Source: JBCCSZ01 sp039199225
Lineage (GTDB): Bacteria; Bacteroidota; Bacteroidia; Chitinophagales; Saprospiraceae
Direction of reading: 5' to 3'
Length of the DNA: 29,686 nt
Assembly (NCBI GenBank): GCA_039199225.1
Contig: JBCCSZ010000056.1
Location: forward strand, 1 to 29,686
In this document: positions 8,211 through 16,260 of the stretch, one piece after another
How the letters are laid out: the number at the start of each line of letters is the position of its first letter
How positions within the stretch are numbered: position 1 is the stretch's first letter
Made by a program: the position numbers and the translations under genes
The notes under the pieces: model-generated
The model's database searches: none
What the model was told of the DNA's origin: nothing
Seen by the model: the letters and a program-made list of their open reading frames with translations, nothing else

Positions 8211-8227
8211 TGGCACAAGGGTTGGCT
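8211..8227 (+). promoter_or_regulatory. Sigma-54 (-24/-12) promoter of the efflux operon
   Basis: TGGCAC-N5-TTGG at 8211-8225 matches the RpoN consensus TGGCAC-N5-TTGC at 9 of 10 positions, preceded by a T. Only the last C of the -12 element is G. The expected transcription start is about 8237, some 21 bases before the HlyD ATG at 8258. The divergent gene is an NtrC-family activator, which is the class such promoters need. Two dyads lie upstream. Confidence 0.7.
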
Positions 8228-8257
8228 ATTTTTGAGCAAATAATTAATTGAATAATC

Positions 8258-9505
8258 ATGGATAGGAAAATAGAGAAAAAGAATTGGACCGTCACAAGGT
8301 TGCTCGTAATTGCTGGTGTCGTGGTTGCCGCTGGCTTTTTACTGTCTTATGTCATTAAGGATGCTAACGTAAGCCGACAGAATGTCAAGGCAGAACGGCT
8401 ACTCCTCGATACTGTTGATAAGGGGCCATTTCAGGTCTTTATCCCTATCAATGGTGTGATTCAACCCATCAAAACCGTCTTTTTGGATGCCATCGAAGGA
8501 GGGCGCCTCGAAGAAATCCTGGTAGAAGGGGGTAGTGTTGTGGAAAAAGGCCAGGCCATCCTGCGTCTTTCCAACGACGACCTGCAGCGTTCATACATCA
8601 ATCAGGAGGCACAATTGATTGGCCAGATCAATCAAATTCGCAACCTGAGCATTGTCATGGAACAAACCAGCCTCAATTTGAAGGAACAATCTCTGAACAA
8701 TGCCTACCGCTTGACGCAATTGAAGCGGGCCGTGGATCGCAACAAAGCCCTCATCAAGGACAATGTCATCTCTCAGGTGGATTGGGAAGAGAGCAAGGAC
8801 GAATACGATTACCTCCTTCAGCGCAAGGAAATGTTGAAGTTGACCATGCAAAAGGACAGCCTGTCCAACGTCATCCAACAGGAGCAAATGGAATCGACTG
8901 TCGACCTGATGCGCCGCAACTTGGAATATGCTAAGAAAAGCCTTGAAAACTTGGTTGTCAAGGCACCAGTAGGCGGCCAGTTGTCCTCACTTGATAGAGA
9001 AGTGGGTCAGTTGATCAACAAGGGAGAGACCATTGCTCAAATCGATGACCTGAGTAACTACAAGGTTCGGGCGCGCATCGACGAATTTTACATCTCTCGC
9101 ATTTTTGAGGGTTTGGAAGGTAACTTCAACTTCGACAACCAGGATCATACCCTCCGCATCCATAAAATATATCCAGAAGTACTCAATGGTTCTTTTGAAG
9201 TGGATATGGTCTTTATGACGACCCCTCCCAAGAGCATCAAGCGGGGACAAACCATCTCCATCAAACTGGCCTTGGGCAACGAATCTGAGGCATTGCTCTT
9301 GGCCAAGGGTGGCTTCTACCAAAGCACTGGTGGCAACTGGGTGTATGTGCTTGGCCAGGATGGTACGGCCTACAAAAGAGAAATTCGCGTTGGCAATCAA
9401 AACCCCAATTACTACGAAGTATTGGACGGCCTGATGCCCGGCGATGTGGTCATCACTTCCAGCTATGACAACTTTGGCGACAAGGATGAGCTGGTCTTGA
9501 AATAG
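8258..9505 (+). CDS. HlyD/MacA-like periplasmic adaptor subunit of an efflux pump
   Basis: A 415-residue membrane-fusion protein. An N-terminal anchor helix (about 12-35) is followed by the first half of the lipoyl/barrel-sandwich domain (about 68-108, with ILVEGGSVVEKGQAILRLSN). A long coiled-coil hairpin comes next (about 110-230, Gln/Leu/Glu-rich), then the second lipoyl half (VVKAPVGGQLSSLDREVGQLINKGETIAQI, about 233-262, here given in part). Beta-barrel and membrane-proximal domains end the protein. It should bridge an inner-membrane transporter to an outer-membrane channel in the periplasm. First gene of the sigma-54-driven operon and followed by two MacB/LolD-type ATPases. No permease and no TolC-like gene lies in the operon. 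Confidence 0.9.
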   Translation: MDRKIEKKNWTVTRLLVIAGVVVAAGFLLSYVIKDANVSRQNVKAERLLLDTVDKGPFQVFIPINGVIQPIKTVFLDAIEGGRLEEILVEGGSVVEKGQAILRLSNDDLQRSYINQEAQLIGQINQIRNLSIVMEQTSLNLKEQSLNNAYRLTQLKRAVDRNKALIKDNVISQVDWEESKDEYDYLLQRKEMLKLTMQKDSLSNVIQQEQMESTVDLMRRNLEYAKKSLENLVVKAPVGGQLSSLDREVGQLINKGETIAQIDDLSNYKVRARIDEFYISRIFEGLEGNFNFDNQDHTLRIHKIYPEVLNGSFEVDMVFMTTPPKSIKRGQTISIKLALGNESEALLLAKGGFYQSTGGNWVYVLGQDGTAYKREIRVGNQNPNYYEVLDGLMPGDVVITSSYDNFGDKDELVLK

Positions 9506-9650
9506 GATTTAGGAATTTGAACGTTTTAAGATATTATTTATTTGTCAGTCAGATTAGATTAGAATCGAAGTGTAGGTGGGAGATGTTCTCACTACCATCG
9601 TCACCTCCACTTCCTTTTTTTGAGTGAACCTTAAACCATATAGTAGCAAA

Positions 9651-10340
9651 ATGATTAGAACGAACAATCTTACAAAAGTCTACCGGACCGAAGAGGTGGA
9701 AACTACCGCGCTCAACGAGATCAACATAGAGATCAAGACCGGAGAATTTGTTTCGATCATGGGACCCTCTGGTTGTGGCAAGTCCACGCTGATGAACATT
9801 TTGGGGCTGATCGATAGTCCGAGTGGAGGGGAGTATTACTTCATGGACGAAAACGTTGCTGGACATAGAGAGCGCCAGCGGTCTCAATTGCGTAAGCACA
9901 ACATCGGTTTCATCTTTCAGAGCTTCAATCTGATCGATGAACTGACAGTATATGAAAACGTAGAGCTTCCGATGCTGTACACCAAAGTAGGATCGGCAGA
10001 GCGTAAAAAGCGGACAGAGGAACTGTTGGAGCAGATGAGCATGATGCATCGTCGGAACCACTTTCCACAGCAGCTCTCCGGTGGTCAGCAGCAGCGCGTG
10101 GCCGTTGCGCGGGCTATTGTCAACAAGCCCAATCTCATCTTAGCGGATGAGCCCACGGGTAACCTTGATAGCTCGAATGGAGACGATGTGATGAAGATAT
10201 TGGCCCGCCTCAACTCGGAAGGGACAACCGTCATCATGGTCACACACTCTCCTTATTGTGCTGAGTTTGGAAATAGGGTCATTCGCTTATTGGATGGCAA
10301 GGTAATTACGGAAAACCTGGTTGCAAGACATCACTTGTAG
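9651..10340 (+). CDS. ABC transporter ATP-binding protein, MacB/LolD type (ATPase 1)
   Basis: A 229-residue ATPase with Walker A GPSGCGKST (38-46), Q-loop FIFQS, signature LSGGQQQR (141-148), Walker B LILADE (161-166), intact D-loop NLDS (170-173) and His-loop VTHS. The MacB/LolD group is shown by ERQRSQLRKHNIGFIFQSF and the EPTGNLDS block. It powers an FtsX-type permease by ATP hydrolysis at the inner membrane. I start at ATG 9651 (MIRTNN); an upstream GTG at 9624 would add nine residues without homology. It lies 145 bp after the adaptor gene, a long gap for an operon. All catalytic motifs are complete, unlike ATPase 2. Confidence 0.92.
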   Translation: MIRTNNLTKVYRTEEVETTALNEINIEIKTGEFVSIMGPSGCGKSTLMNILGLIDSPSGGEYYFMDENVAGHRERQRSQLRKHNIGFIFQSFNLIDELTVYENVELPMLYTKVGSAERKKRTEELLEQMSMMHRRNHFPQQLSGGQQQRVAVARAIVNKPNLILADEPTGNLDSSNGDDVMKILARLNSEGTTVIMVTHSPYCAEFGNRVIRLLDGKVITENLVARHHL

Positions 10341-10387
10341 ACCAGCACTGGAAGCCACCGAGCTTCTCAGGCATCGGTTTTGGTTCC

Positions 10388-10404
10388 TGACTCTACAGGA
10401 GTCA
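10388..10404. repeat. Hairpin TGACTC-N5-GAGTCA in the gap between the two ATPase genes
   Basis: A perfect 6-bp inverted repeat with a 5-base loop, 48 bases after ATPase 1 ends. There is no T tract behind it, so it is not a classical terminator. In an mRNA it could slow 3' exonucleases or adjust expression of the second ATPase. Confidence 0.4.
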
Positions 10405-10455
10405 AAGCCGTATGTAGGTATATTATCACTCCATTTGAATCCAATAAGTAACCCG

Positions 10456-10479
10456 AGTTGCTATGCATGCATGGCAACT
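10456..10479. repeat. 24-bp near-perfect palindrome before ATPase 2
   Basis: The two 12-base halves (AGTTGCTATGCA and TGCATGGCAACT) are reverse complements except for one pair, which is a T-G wobble in RNA. The palindrome ends 11 bases before the ATPase 2 start codon, so it sits where it could hide or expose the translation start as an RNA hairpin, or serve as an operator in DNA. Confidence 0.5.
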
Positions 10480-10490
10480 TGAACTAAGAA

Positions 10491-11192
10491 ATGCCTATGC
10501 TAACTTTAAAAAATATCGAGCGCTACTATCGCAATGGTTTGCAGAAAAGCTGGGTGCTTAGAGACATCAGCCTAGATATTGAACAAGGAGAATTTGTGAC
10601 CATCATGGGACCGAGCGGGGCCGGCAAATCTACCTTGCTCAATATCATTGGGATGCTTGATCAGCCGAGCACTGGCGAATATGAGTTTTTGGGCGAGCAA
10701 GTGTCCAAGCTCAACGAACGCAAGCGGCAGGAAATCCACCGTACGTACATCGGCTTTGTTTTTCAAGCCTACCACCTGCTGGACGATCTGACCGTTTATG
10801 AAAACATCGAGATGCCTCTGCTCTACCGGAAGGTAAAGAGCAGCGAACGCAAGAGCATTGTCGCCGATATTTTGGACCGCTTTAATATGGTGGCCAAAAA
10901 GGATTTATTTCCCAATCAGTTGTCTGGAGGGCAGCAGCAATTGGTCGGCGTGGCGCGGGCCATTGTCAGCAAACCCAAGTTGTTGTTGGCAGATGAACCC
11001 ACCGGGAATCTCCATACCAGCCAGGGAGAAAAGATCATGGAGCTGTTCAAAGAGCTGAATCAGAACGACGGGATCACCATCATACAGGTAACGCATTCGG
11101 AGCGCAATGCCGAATTTGGTACCCGGATTGTCAATTTGCTTGATGGTTTTGTGCGAAAGGATGAGCGCCTGGCCGAGCGTCAGGAGGCTTAA
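10491..11192 (+). CDS. ABC transporter ATP-binding protein, MacB/LolD-like with altered D-loop (ATPase 2)
   Basis: A 233-residue paralogue of ATPase 1. Walker A (GPSGAGKST, 40-48), Q-loop (FVFQA), LSGGQ (144-148), Walker B (LLLADE, 164-169) and His202 are all present. Two positions differ from the family norm. The Arg after LSGGQQQ is Leu151, and the D-loop reads NLHT with His175 in place of the conserved Asp. This D-loop Asp couples the two ATP sites in a dimer, so a heterodimer of the two ATPases could have one full and one weakened site. I recall NLH(S/T) variants in other Bacteroidota ATPases of this class, so it may be a lineage trait and not decay. It is the last gene of the operon and a strong terminator follows. 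Confidence 0.9.
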   Translation: MPMLTLKNIERYYRNGLQKSWVLRDISLDIEQGEFVTIMGPSGAGKSTLLNIIGMLDQPSTGEYEFLGEQVSKLNERKRQEIHRTYIGFVFQAYHLLDDLTVYENIEMPLLYRKVKSSERKSIVADILDRFNMVAKKDLFPNQLSGGQQQLVGVARAIVSKPKLLLADEPTGNLHTSQGEKIMELFKELNQNDGITIIQVTHSERNAEFGTRIVNLLDGFVRKDERLAERQEA

Positions 11193-11255
11193 AGCACCTT
11201 TGCCTGAACGGCACATCAATTTTGAAACGCAATAGAATTGAAAACATACGCTACC

Positions 11256-11288
11256 GACGCAAGCTCCTATAGGGCTTGCGTCTTTTTT
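11256..11288 (+). terminator. Intrinsic terminator of the efflux operon
   Basis: A perfect 9-bp stem, GACGCAAGC (11256-11264) paired with GCTTGCGTC (11274-11282), with a 9-base loop and a run of six T (11283-11288). It lies 64 bp after ATPase 2, so the outer-membrane receptor gene downstream is a separate transcription unit. Confidence 0.88.
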
Positions 11289-11413
11289 ATGCTGTTAAAC
11301 GTTAATTCTTACAATGAATTGGAATCCATCAAACATTCAGGCACAAATACTGTTTGGGTTATGTGGAAAGCTGTAAGCTATATTTTTTGGACACCTATTA
11401 GATGGATTAGCCG

Positions 11414-13900
11414 ATGAGGAATCAACTTTTACCATTTCTTTTCCTATTCTTTACCCTTAGCACAATTTCAAATGTATTTGGCCAGAGAGGCCCACAAAGA
11501 GGCCAAGGACCAACTGGCGGCCGGCCAGCAATTGTCAAAGTTGTAGGGACGGTTGTAGACGATGCGACCAAGGCCCCTTTGGAATATGCTACCATTAGTC
11601 TGTATCGGCTGAAAGATAGTAGTCTAGTAGGAGGGATCATAACGGATATAAATGGTACCTTTTCTTTGGATGCGCGACCAGGTCGTTTTTATGCCAAAAT
11701 TGAGTTTCTGGCCTATCAGCCCAAAGTTTTACAAGATTTAACCATTACCAAAGAGCAATCGGTGCTGCAACTCGGAGAGATCAAATTGCTTTCGGATGCG
11801 GCTGTTTTGGAGGAAGTTGTCGTGCGAGCCGATCGCAGCCAAATGCAATTATCGCTCGATAAAAAAATCTTCAATGTAGGCAGAGATTTATCCAGTCAAG
11901 GTGGGAATGCAGCCGATTTGTTGGACAATGTTCCTTCGGTACAAGTGGGTGTAGAGGGGGAAATCAGCCTCAGAGGAAGCCAGAACGTCCGAATACTGGT
12001 GGATGGACGTCCGTCGGGCCTAATCAGTGCCGGCAATGCCAACGGGCTACGCTCCTTGCCTGCCAACCTCATCGAGCGGGTGGAGGTCATTACCAATCCA
12101 TCGGCCCGCTATGAAGCCGAGGGGATGGCGGGCATCATTAATATTGTCTTGAAAAAAGAGCGCCGCAAGGGCCTCAATGGTTCCTTTGACTTTTCTGGTG
12201 GTCTGCCCGAAAACTATGGTACAGCCATCAACCTCAATTACCGCAACAAAAAGCTGAACTTCTTCTCCAATCTCGGATTCAACCGTCGGACGACCCCCGG
12301 CTCAAGCAGTCGCTACCAGGAATTCTACCTAAATGATTCTACATTCATCACCGACCAATTTGGCGATCGCCAGCGTTCGGGCTACAATGGCAATGTTCGC
12401 CTTGGAGTAGATTACTCCTTCAATCCAAAAAATACCTTGACCTCCGCCTTTACCTATCGGGGAGGGATCGACGATAATTTGAATAAAATCGTTTACAACG
12501 ACTTCCTCTTTTCGACAGAAAATCCAACCCTTGTGACCCGCCGAACCGATGATGAAATCGAAAATGAGTACGAGCTGCAATACACCCTTCGGTACCGTAA
12601 AACCTATAATCGCAAAGGGCAGGAGTTGACGGCCGATGTGCGCTATGAGGATAAAACCGAGGATGAAAGTTCCGATCTTCGAGAAAAGTATTTCAAAAGC
12701 AATGGTGATCCAACCGGCGCAGAAGACTTGATCCAACGCTCTGAAAACGTAGAAAGTGAGCGGCGGTTATCTGGTCAGGTCGACTATGTACAGCCCATTT
12801 TTGAGGAAGGAAAAATTGAGACGGGCTGGCGTACCTCTCTGCGACAAATCGACAACGATTATGCTGTCGGTAATATAGCTTCGGATGGTTCGTTTGATGC
12901 GCTGGAAGAATTCACCAATATTTTTGCTTATGATGAAAACATCCATGCGGCCTACTTGACCGTCAGTAATAAAAGTGGCAAGTTTTCCTACCAAGTTGGT
13001 CTCAGAGGGGAATACAGTGACATCAGAACAGAGTTGATTGAAACCAAAGAGGTCAATGATCGGGACTATCTCAACCTATTTCCTTCGGCTTTTGTCAGTA
13101 TGGAGTTGGCTGCTTCCAACGCCATTCAGCTGAGTTACAGCCGCCGGGTTCGTCGTCCTCGTTTTTGGGACCTCAACCCATTTTTTACCTTCAGTGACTC
13201 CCGAAACTTCTTTGGTGGCAACCCCAACCTCGATCCGGAGTTCAGCCATTCTATGGAATTCAACCACATCAAATATTGGGAAAAGGGATCGTTCTCCTCT
13301 GCAATTTACTACCGGCACACCGAGGGAAAAATCCAACGCATACGAACGATAAAAAATGATGGTCGGACCGAATTGATTCCAGAAAACCTCTCTACTGAAG
13401 ACAACTTCGGCTTGGAATTCACAGGTTCTTACAGCCTCTTCAAGTGGATGCGATTGGAAGCCAATTTTAATGCCTTTAGGAGAATAACCGATGGTTCTAC
13501 GGTTGATCAATCTTTTGATGCCGATACCTACAGCTGGTTTACAAGAGGTACTTCCAGGCTAACGCTGGATAAAAAAACAGAGGTTCAAATACGTTTCAAC
13601 TACAATGCCCCAGAAGAAACTATTCAAGGCCGGCGCAAGTCTATTGGCTCGCTCGATATAGCTGCCAATCGCGACATCCTCAAAAACAAAGGAACCATTA
13701 CGCTCAGTGTGCGGGACGTCTTCAACACCCGCCGTAGACGCTATGAAACGGTTGGGGAAAACTTCTTCGATGAGGGAGACTTTCAGTGGCGGGCTCGCGT
13801 AGCTACGCTCACTTTCAGCTACCGGCTCAACCAGAAAAAACGCAGAGGTGGCGGCCGTAGGGGTGGTGGCGGATATCAAGGCGGCGGCGAAGGATTTTAA
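11414..13900 (+). CDS. Outer-membrane beta-barrel receptor, TonB-dependent receptor superfamily
   Basis: An 828-residue exported protein. Its signal peptide is about 1-23 (MRNQLLPFLFLFFTLSTIS, cleavage near FGQ), followed by a short Gly/Pro/Arg-rich linker. A CarboxypepD_reg-like/CarbopepD fold spans about 43-125 (GTVVDDATKAPLEYATISLY). A TonB plug-like domain spans about 135-250 (ADLLDNVPSVQV, then ISLRGSQNVRILVDGRPSGL, then RVEVITNPSARYEAEGMAGI). An OMP_b-brl_3-type barrel runs to about 810. It lacks a SusD partner, so it is not a canonical SusC. The ligand is unknown. The last 19 residues form an Arg/Gly-rich tail (RRGGGRRGGGGYQGGGEGF) beyond the last barrel strand, which is odd for a barrel protein. 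The start was chosen at 11414; an ATG at 11402 runs into a stop at once. Confidence 0.9.
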   Translation: MRNQLLPFLFLFFTLSTISNVFGQRGPQRGQGPTGGRPAIVKVVGTVVDDATKAPLEYATISLYRLKDSSLVGGIITDINGTFSLDARPGRFYAKIEFLAYQPKVLQDLTITKEQSVLQLGEIKLLSDAAVLEEVVVRADRSQMQLSLDKKIFNVGRDLSSQGGNAADLLDNVPSVQVGVEGEISLRGSQNVRILVDGRPSGLISAGNANGLRSLPANLIERVEVITNPSARYEAEGMAGIINIVLKKERRKGLNGSFDFSGGLPENYGTAINLNYRNKKLNFFSNLGFNRRTTPGSSSRYQEFYLNDSTFITDQFGDRQRSGYNGNVRLGVDYSFNPKNTLTSAFTYRGGIDDNLNKIVYNDFLFSTENPTLVTRRTDDEIENEYELQYTLRYRKTYNRKGQELTADVRYEDKTEDESSDLREKYFKSNGDPTGAEDLIQRSENVESERRLSGQVDYVQPIFEEGKIETGWRTSLRQIDNDYAVGNIASDGSFDALEEFTNIFAYDENIHAAYLTVSNKSGKFSYQVGLRGEYSDIRTELIETKEVNDRDYLNLFPSAFVSMELAASNAIQLSYSRRVRRPRFWDLNPFFTFSDSRNFFGGNPNLDPEFSHSMEFNHIKYWEKGSFSSAIYYRHTEGKIQRIRTIKNDGRTELIPENLSTEDNFGLEFTGSYSLFKWMRLEANFNAFRRITDGSTVDQSFDADTYSWFTRGTSRLTLDKKTEVQIRFNYNAPEETIQGRRKSIGSLDIAANRDILKNKGTITLSVRDVFNTRRRRYETVGENFFDEGDFQWRARVATLTFSYRLNQKKRRGGGRRGGGGYQGGGEGF

Positions 13901-14093
13901 ACATAAGTAGGTCCAAATGTTTTTTTATGCAGAAGAAAACCCCATCTTTGCATAGTCAATTTTTAATATTTGACAAAGAGGGTCTTCAGGTTCCTACAAA
14001 GGCCCAGATGACGATCCAAAAATAAACCTTGAGAATAGCGAAAAGCTGTCATTGCACAGCTTTCTTTGTACTAACCAAATAATTAAATCCATT

Positions 14094-15668
14094 ATGACCA
14101 ACCAAAAGCACAATTTACAGCCCGCTGCATTGGTCGAAAGCACCATTCGACAAGGCCAGGGAAAACTGAGTAGCACCGGCGCACTGGTTGTCAAAACTGG
14201 CAAGTTTACCGGACGATCTCCAAAGGATCGCTTTATTGTGAAAGACGCTGTCACTGCTGAAACAGTTGATTGGGGCAGCATCAACATTCCCATTGAGCAG
14301 CACAACTACGAGGCACTCTACCAAAAAATCATGACCTATGTCGATGGTTTGGACGAAGTTTACGTCCGGGATGCACAGGCTGGCGCCAATCCCAATTATC
14401 GCCTCAACGTGCGAGTCTTCACCGAATACCCTTGGCAAAGCATTTTTGCCTACAACATGTTTTTGCGGCCCAATCAGAAAGACCTCAATAGCTTTGAGCC
14501 TGATTGGAAAGTATACGCCTTCCCTGGCGTGGTTGCCGATCCTGCTGAACACGGCACCCGTCAGTCGAATTTCTCCATCATCAATTTTACCGAGAAAACC
14601 ATCATCATCGGTGGTACGGCATACACAGGTGAGATCAAGAAAGGTATTTTCTCTGTCTTGAATTTCTTGTTGCCTACTGAAAATAATGTCTTGCCAATGC
14701 ACTGCTCTGCCAATGTAGGTGCGGAAGGAGATACGGCTTTGTTTTTTGGTTTGTCCGGCACGGGGAAAACGACCTTGTCAAACGATCCGGAGCGTCGTTT
14801 GATTGGAGATGATGAGCACGGTTGGTCCAAAGAAAGTGTATTTAATTTTGAGGGAGGTTGTTATGCCAAGACCATAGACCTTTCGCCCAATAAAGAACCA
14901 CAAATTTACAACGCCATTAAGTTTGGCGCTCTGCTGGAAAATGTAGGGTTCAAAGAAGACGGCTGTACGGTCGACTATACAGATGTAACCATTACCCAAA
15001 ATACAAGGGTGAGTTACCCGATCTATCACATCGATAACATTATGTATAAATCCAGGGGGGATTTGCCGGAAAACATCTTTTTCCTCACCTGTGATGCCTT
15101 TGGAATCCTGCCTCCAATTTCTAAGCTGACGCCCGAGCAGGCCATGTACCACTTTATCAGTGGCTACACAGCAAAAATTGCGGGAACAGAAGAGGGCATT
15201 GTCGAGCCAGAGGCGACTTTCTCTGCTTGCTTTGGTGCGCCCTTCCTACCTTTGAATCCGACAGCTTATGCTAAGTTGCTGGGTGAAAAGATCAAAAAAG
15301 GAAGTCGAAGCGGTGACGGCACCATCAATGTTTGGTTGATCAATACCGGTTGGACTGGTGGTGGATACGGCGAAGGATCACGAATTGAGTTGTCCTTCAC
15401 CCGCGCAATGATCAAGGCCGCTCTGACAGGTGCTCTGAACGATGTGGAATACCACAATCATCCCGTATTCAATCTGGCCATGCCAAAGACTTGTCCCGAC
15501 GTACCGAATGCCATCCTCAACCCAAGAGACACTTGGAGAAACGAAGATAAGTATGATGAAATGGCTGCCAACTTGGCCAACCGTTTTGTCCGAAACTTCG
15601 AGCCTTATGCCGATAAAGCGGATGCAGAAGTTGTAGCTGCTGGACCCAAGGTGGCGGTGAGCTCTTAA
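14094..15668 (+). CDS. pckA: Phosphoenolpyruvate carboxykinase (ATP)
   Basis: A 524-residue ATP-type PEP carboxykinase (EC 4.1.1.49) of typical length. It converts oxaloacetate plus ATP to PEP, CO2 and ADP, the entry step of gluconeogenesis. Visible motifs are TGRSPKDRFIV near the N terminus, the kinase-1a P-loop FFGLSGTGKTTLS with the following DDEHGW metal-binding block, FEGGCYAKTIDL, and the adenine-binding NTGWTGGGYGEGSRI. I start at ATG 14094 (MTNQKHN), where homology begins; a longer frame would need a TTG at 14052. The gene has its own terminator 62 bp downstream and appears monocistronic. Upstream, 13901-14093 holds no recognisable promoter match. The product is cytosolic. Confidence 0.96.
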   Translation: MTNQKHNLQPAALVESTIRQGQGKLSSTGALVVKTGKFTGRSPKDRFIVKDAVTAETVDWGSINIPIEQHNYEALYQKIMTYVDGLDEVYVRDAQAGANPNYRLNVRVFTEYPWQSIFAYNMFLRPNQKDLNSFEPDWKVYAFPGVVADPAEHGTRQSNFSIINFTEKTIIIGGTAYTGEIKKGIFSVLNFLLPTENNVLPMHCSANVGAEGDTALFFGLSGTGKTTLSNDPERRLIGDDEHGWSKESVFNFEGGCYAKTIDLSPNKEPQIYNAIKFGALLENVGFKEDGCTVDYTDVTITQNTRVSYPIYHIDNIMYKSRGDLPENIFFLTCDAFGILPPISKLTPEQAMYHFISGYTAKIAGTEEGIVEPEATFSACFGAPFLPLNPTAYAKLLGEKIKKGSRSGDGTINVWLINTGWTGGGYGEGSRIELSFTRAMIKAALTGALNDVEYHNHPVFNLAMPKTCPDVPNAILNPRDTWRNEDKYDEMAANLANRFVRNFEPYADKADAEVVAAGPKVAVSS

Positions 15669-15729
15669 CGAATAGGAAAGGCGTATTTTCAATAGAAGAA
15701 CACAAAAAGAACTGAAAAAATACGACTGG

Positions 15730-15766
15730 TCCCGAACTTGCCAAAAAGGTAGGTTCGGGATTTTTT
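15730..15766 (+). terminator. Intrinsic terminator of pckA
   Basis: A stem of TCCCGAACTTGCC (15730-15742) with GGTAGGTTCGGGA (15748-15760): 13 pairs including two G-T wobbles, loop AAAAA, then TTTTTT (15761-15766). Its position 62 bp after the pckA stop makes it the terminator of that gene. Confidence 0.9.
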
Positions 15767-16260
15767 GTGGCCTTTGACGCAAAGGTGAATGCAGTGGTGA
15801 GGAGCAGACAGAACAATGTTTGTCAGATGTGCTTTGAATGCATTCGTTTGGGTATATTTGCAAGGACTGAAAAGATGAAAATGGGGACGGGGTAAAGTTT
15901 GGGGCTTGGGGTGGGAGCCCGCCCTCAAGGTGACCCATGCAGCCACCTCCTTTTTGAAGCTCTACCATTGGCACAGCTTCGCCAACCCAAACCTGGGCAG
16001 AATGCCCAAAATGGCGTAACAAACGATGTGTATTTGAAGATCTGCAGTATCTAAAAGTTCGATCGTTTACTATAATAGGACACGGCACCCCCCGAAATTC
16101 CATAAAAAAAATTCATCTTTTTTTATTTGTTAAGCGTAACGTTCACGTATCTAGTGACTTACAAGGCTAAATTTTTTAGCGTGATAATATTGTAATTATT
16201 ATAATTTGATCTTGTTTTTGTGCCTTTTACAACAACAAGCATCGAAATAAATCCTAACCA
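15767..16260. other. Long intergenic region before the thiolase gene, no gene seen
   Basis: About 490 bp without a convincing coding frame. A long leftward open frame over 15378-16103 overlaps pckA antisense and has no recognisable domain, so I treat it as chance. Small hairpins are visible: TTGGC-N8-GCCAA near 15967 and TGGGC-N5-GCCCA near 15997. The last 150 bp are strongly A+T-rich and contain an AATTAT-T-ATAATT palindrome near 16193-16207, fitting a promoter zone for the thiolase gene. I could not find an exact TAnnTTTG element. Confidence 0.5.

Noticed and set aside
11346..11354. TAnnnTTTG-type 9-mers upstream of several genes (near 3415, 11349, 13967 and 16202) as promoters
   Set aside because: Each has one extra base compared with the TAnnTTTG consensus and none has a TTG element at the expected distance.
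8258..13900. One operon running from the HlyD adaptor through the outer-membrane receptor
   Set aside because: A strong intrinsic terminator at 11256-11288 separates the receptor gene from the ATPases, and the gap is over 200 bp.
15968..15982. TGGCAC followed by CGCC, a possible second sigma-54 promoter upstream of the thiolase
   Set aside because: The -12 part does not match and the spacing is off by one; it also lies about 280 bp before the gene.
15378..16103. Leftward 241-codon open frame overlapping the end of pckA
   Set aside because: It is antisense to a clear pckA gene and its terminator for a third of its length, and its translation has no domain, signal peptide or regular composition.
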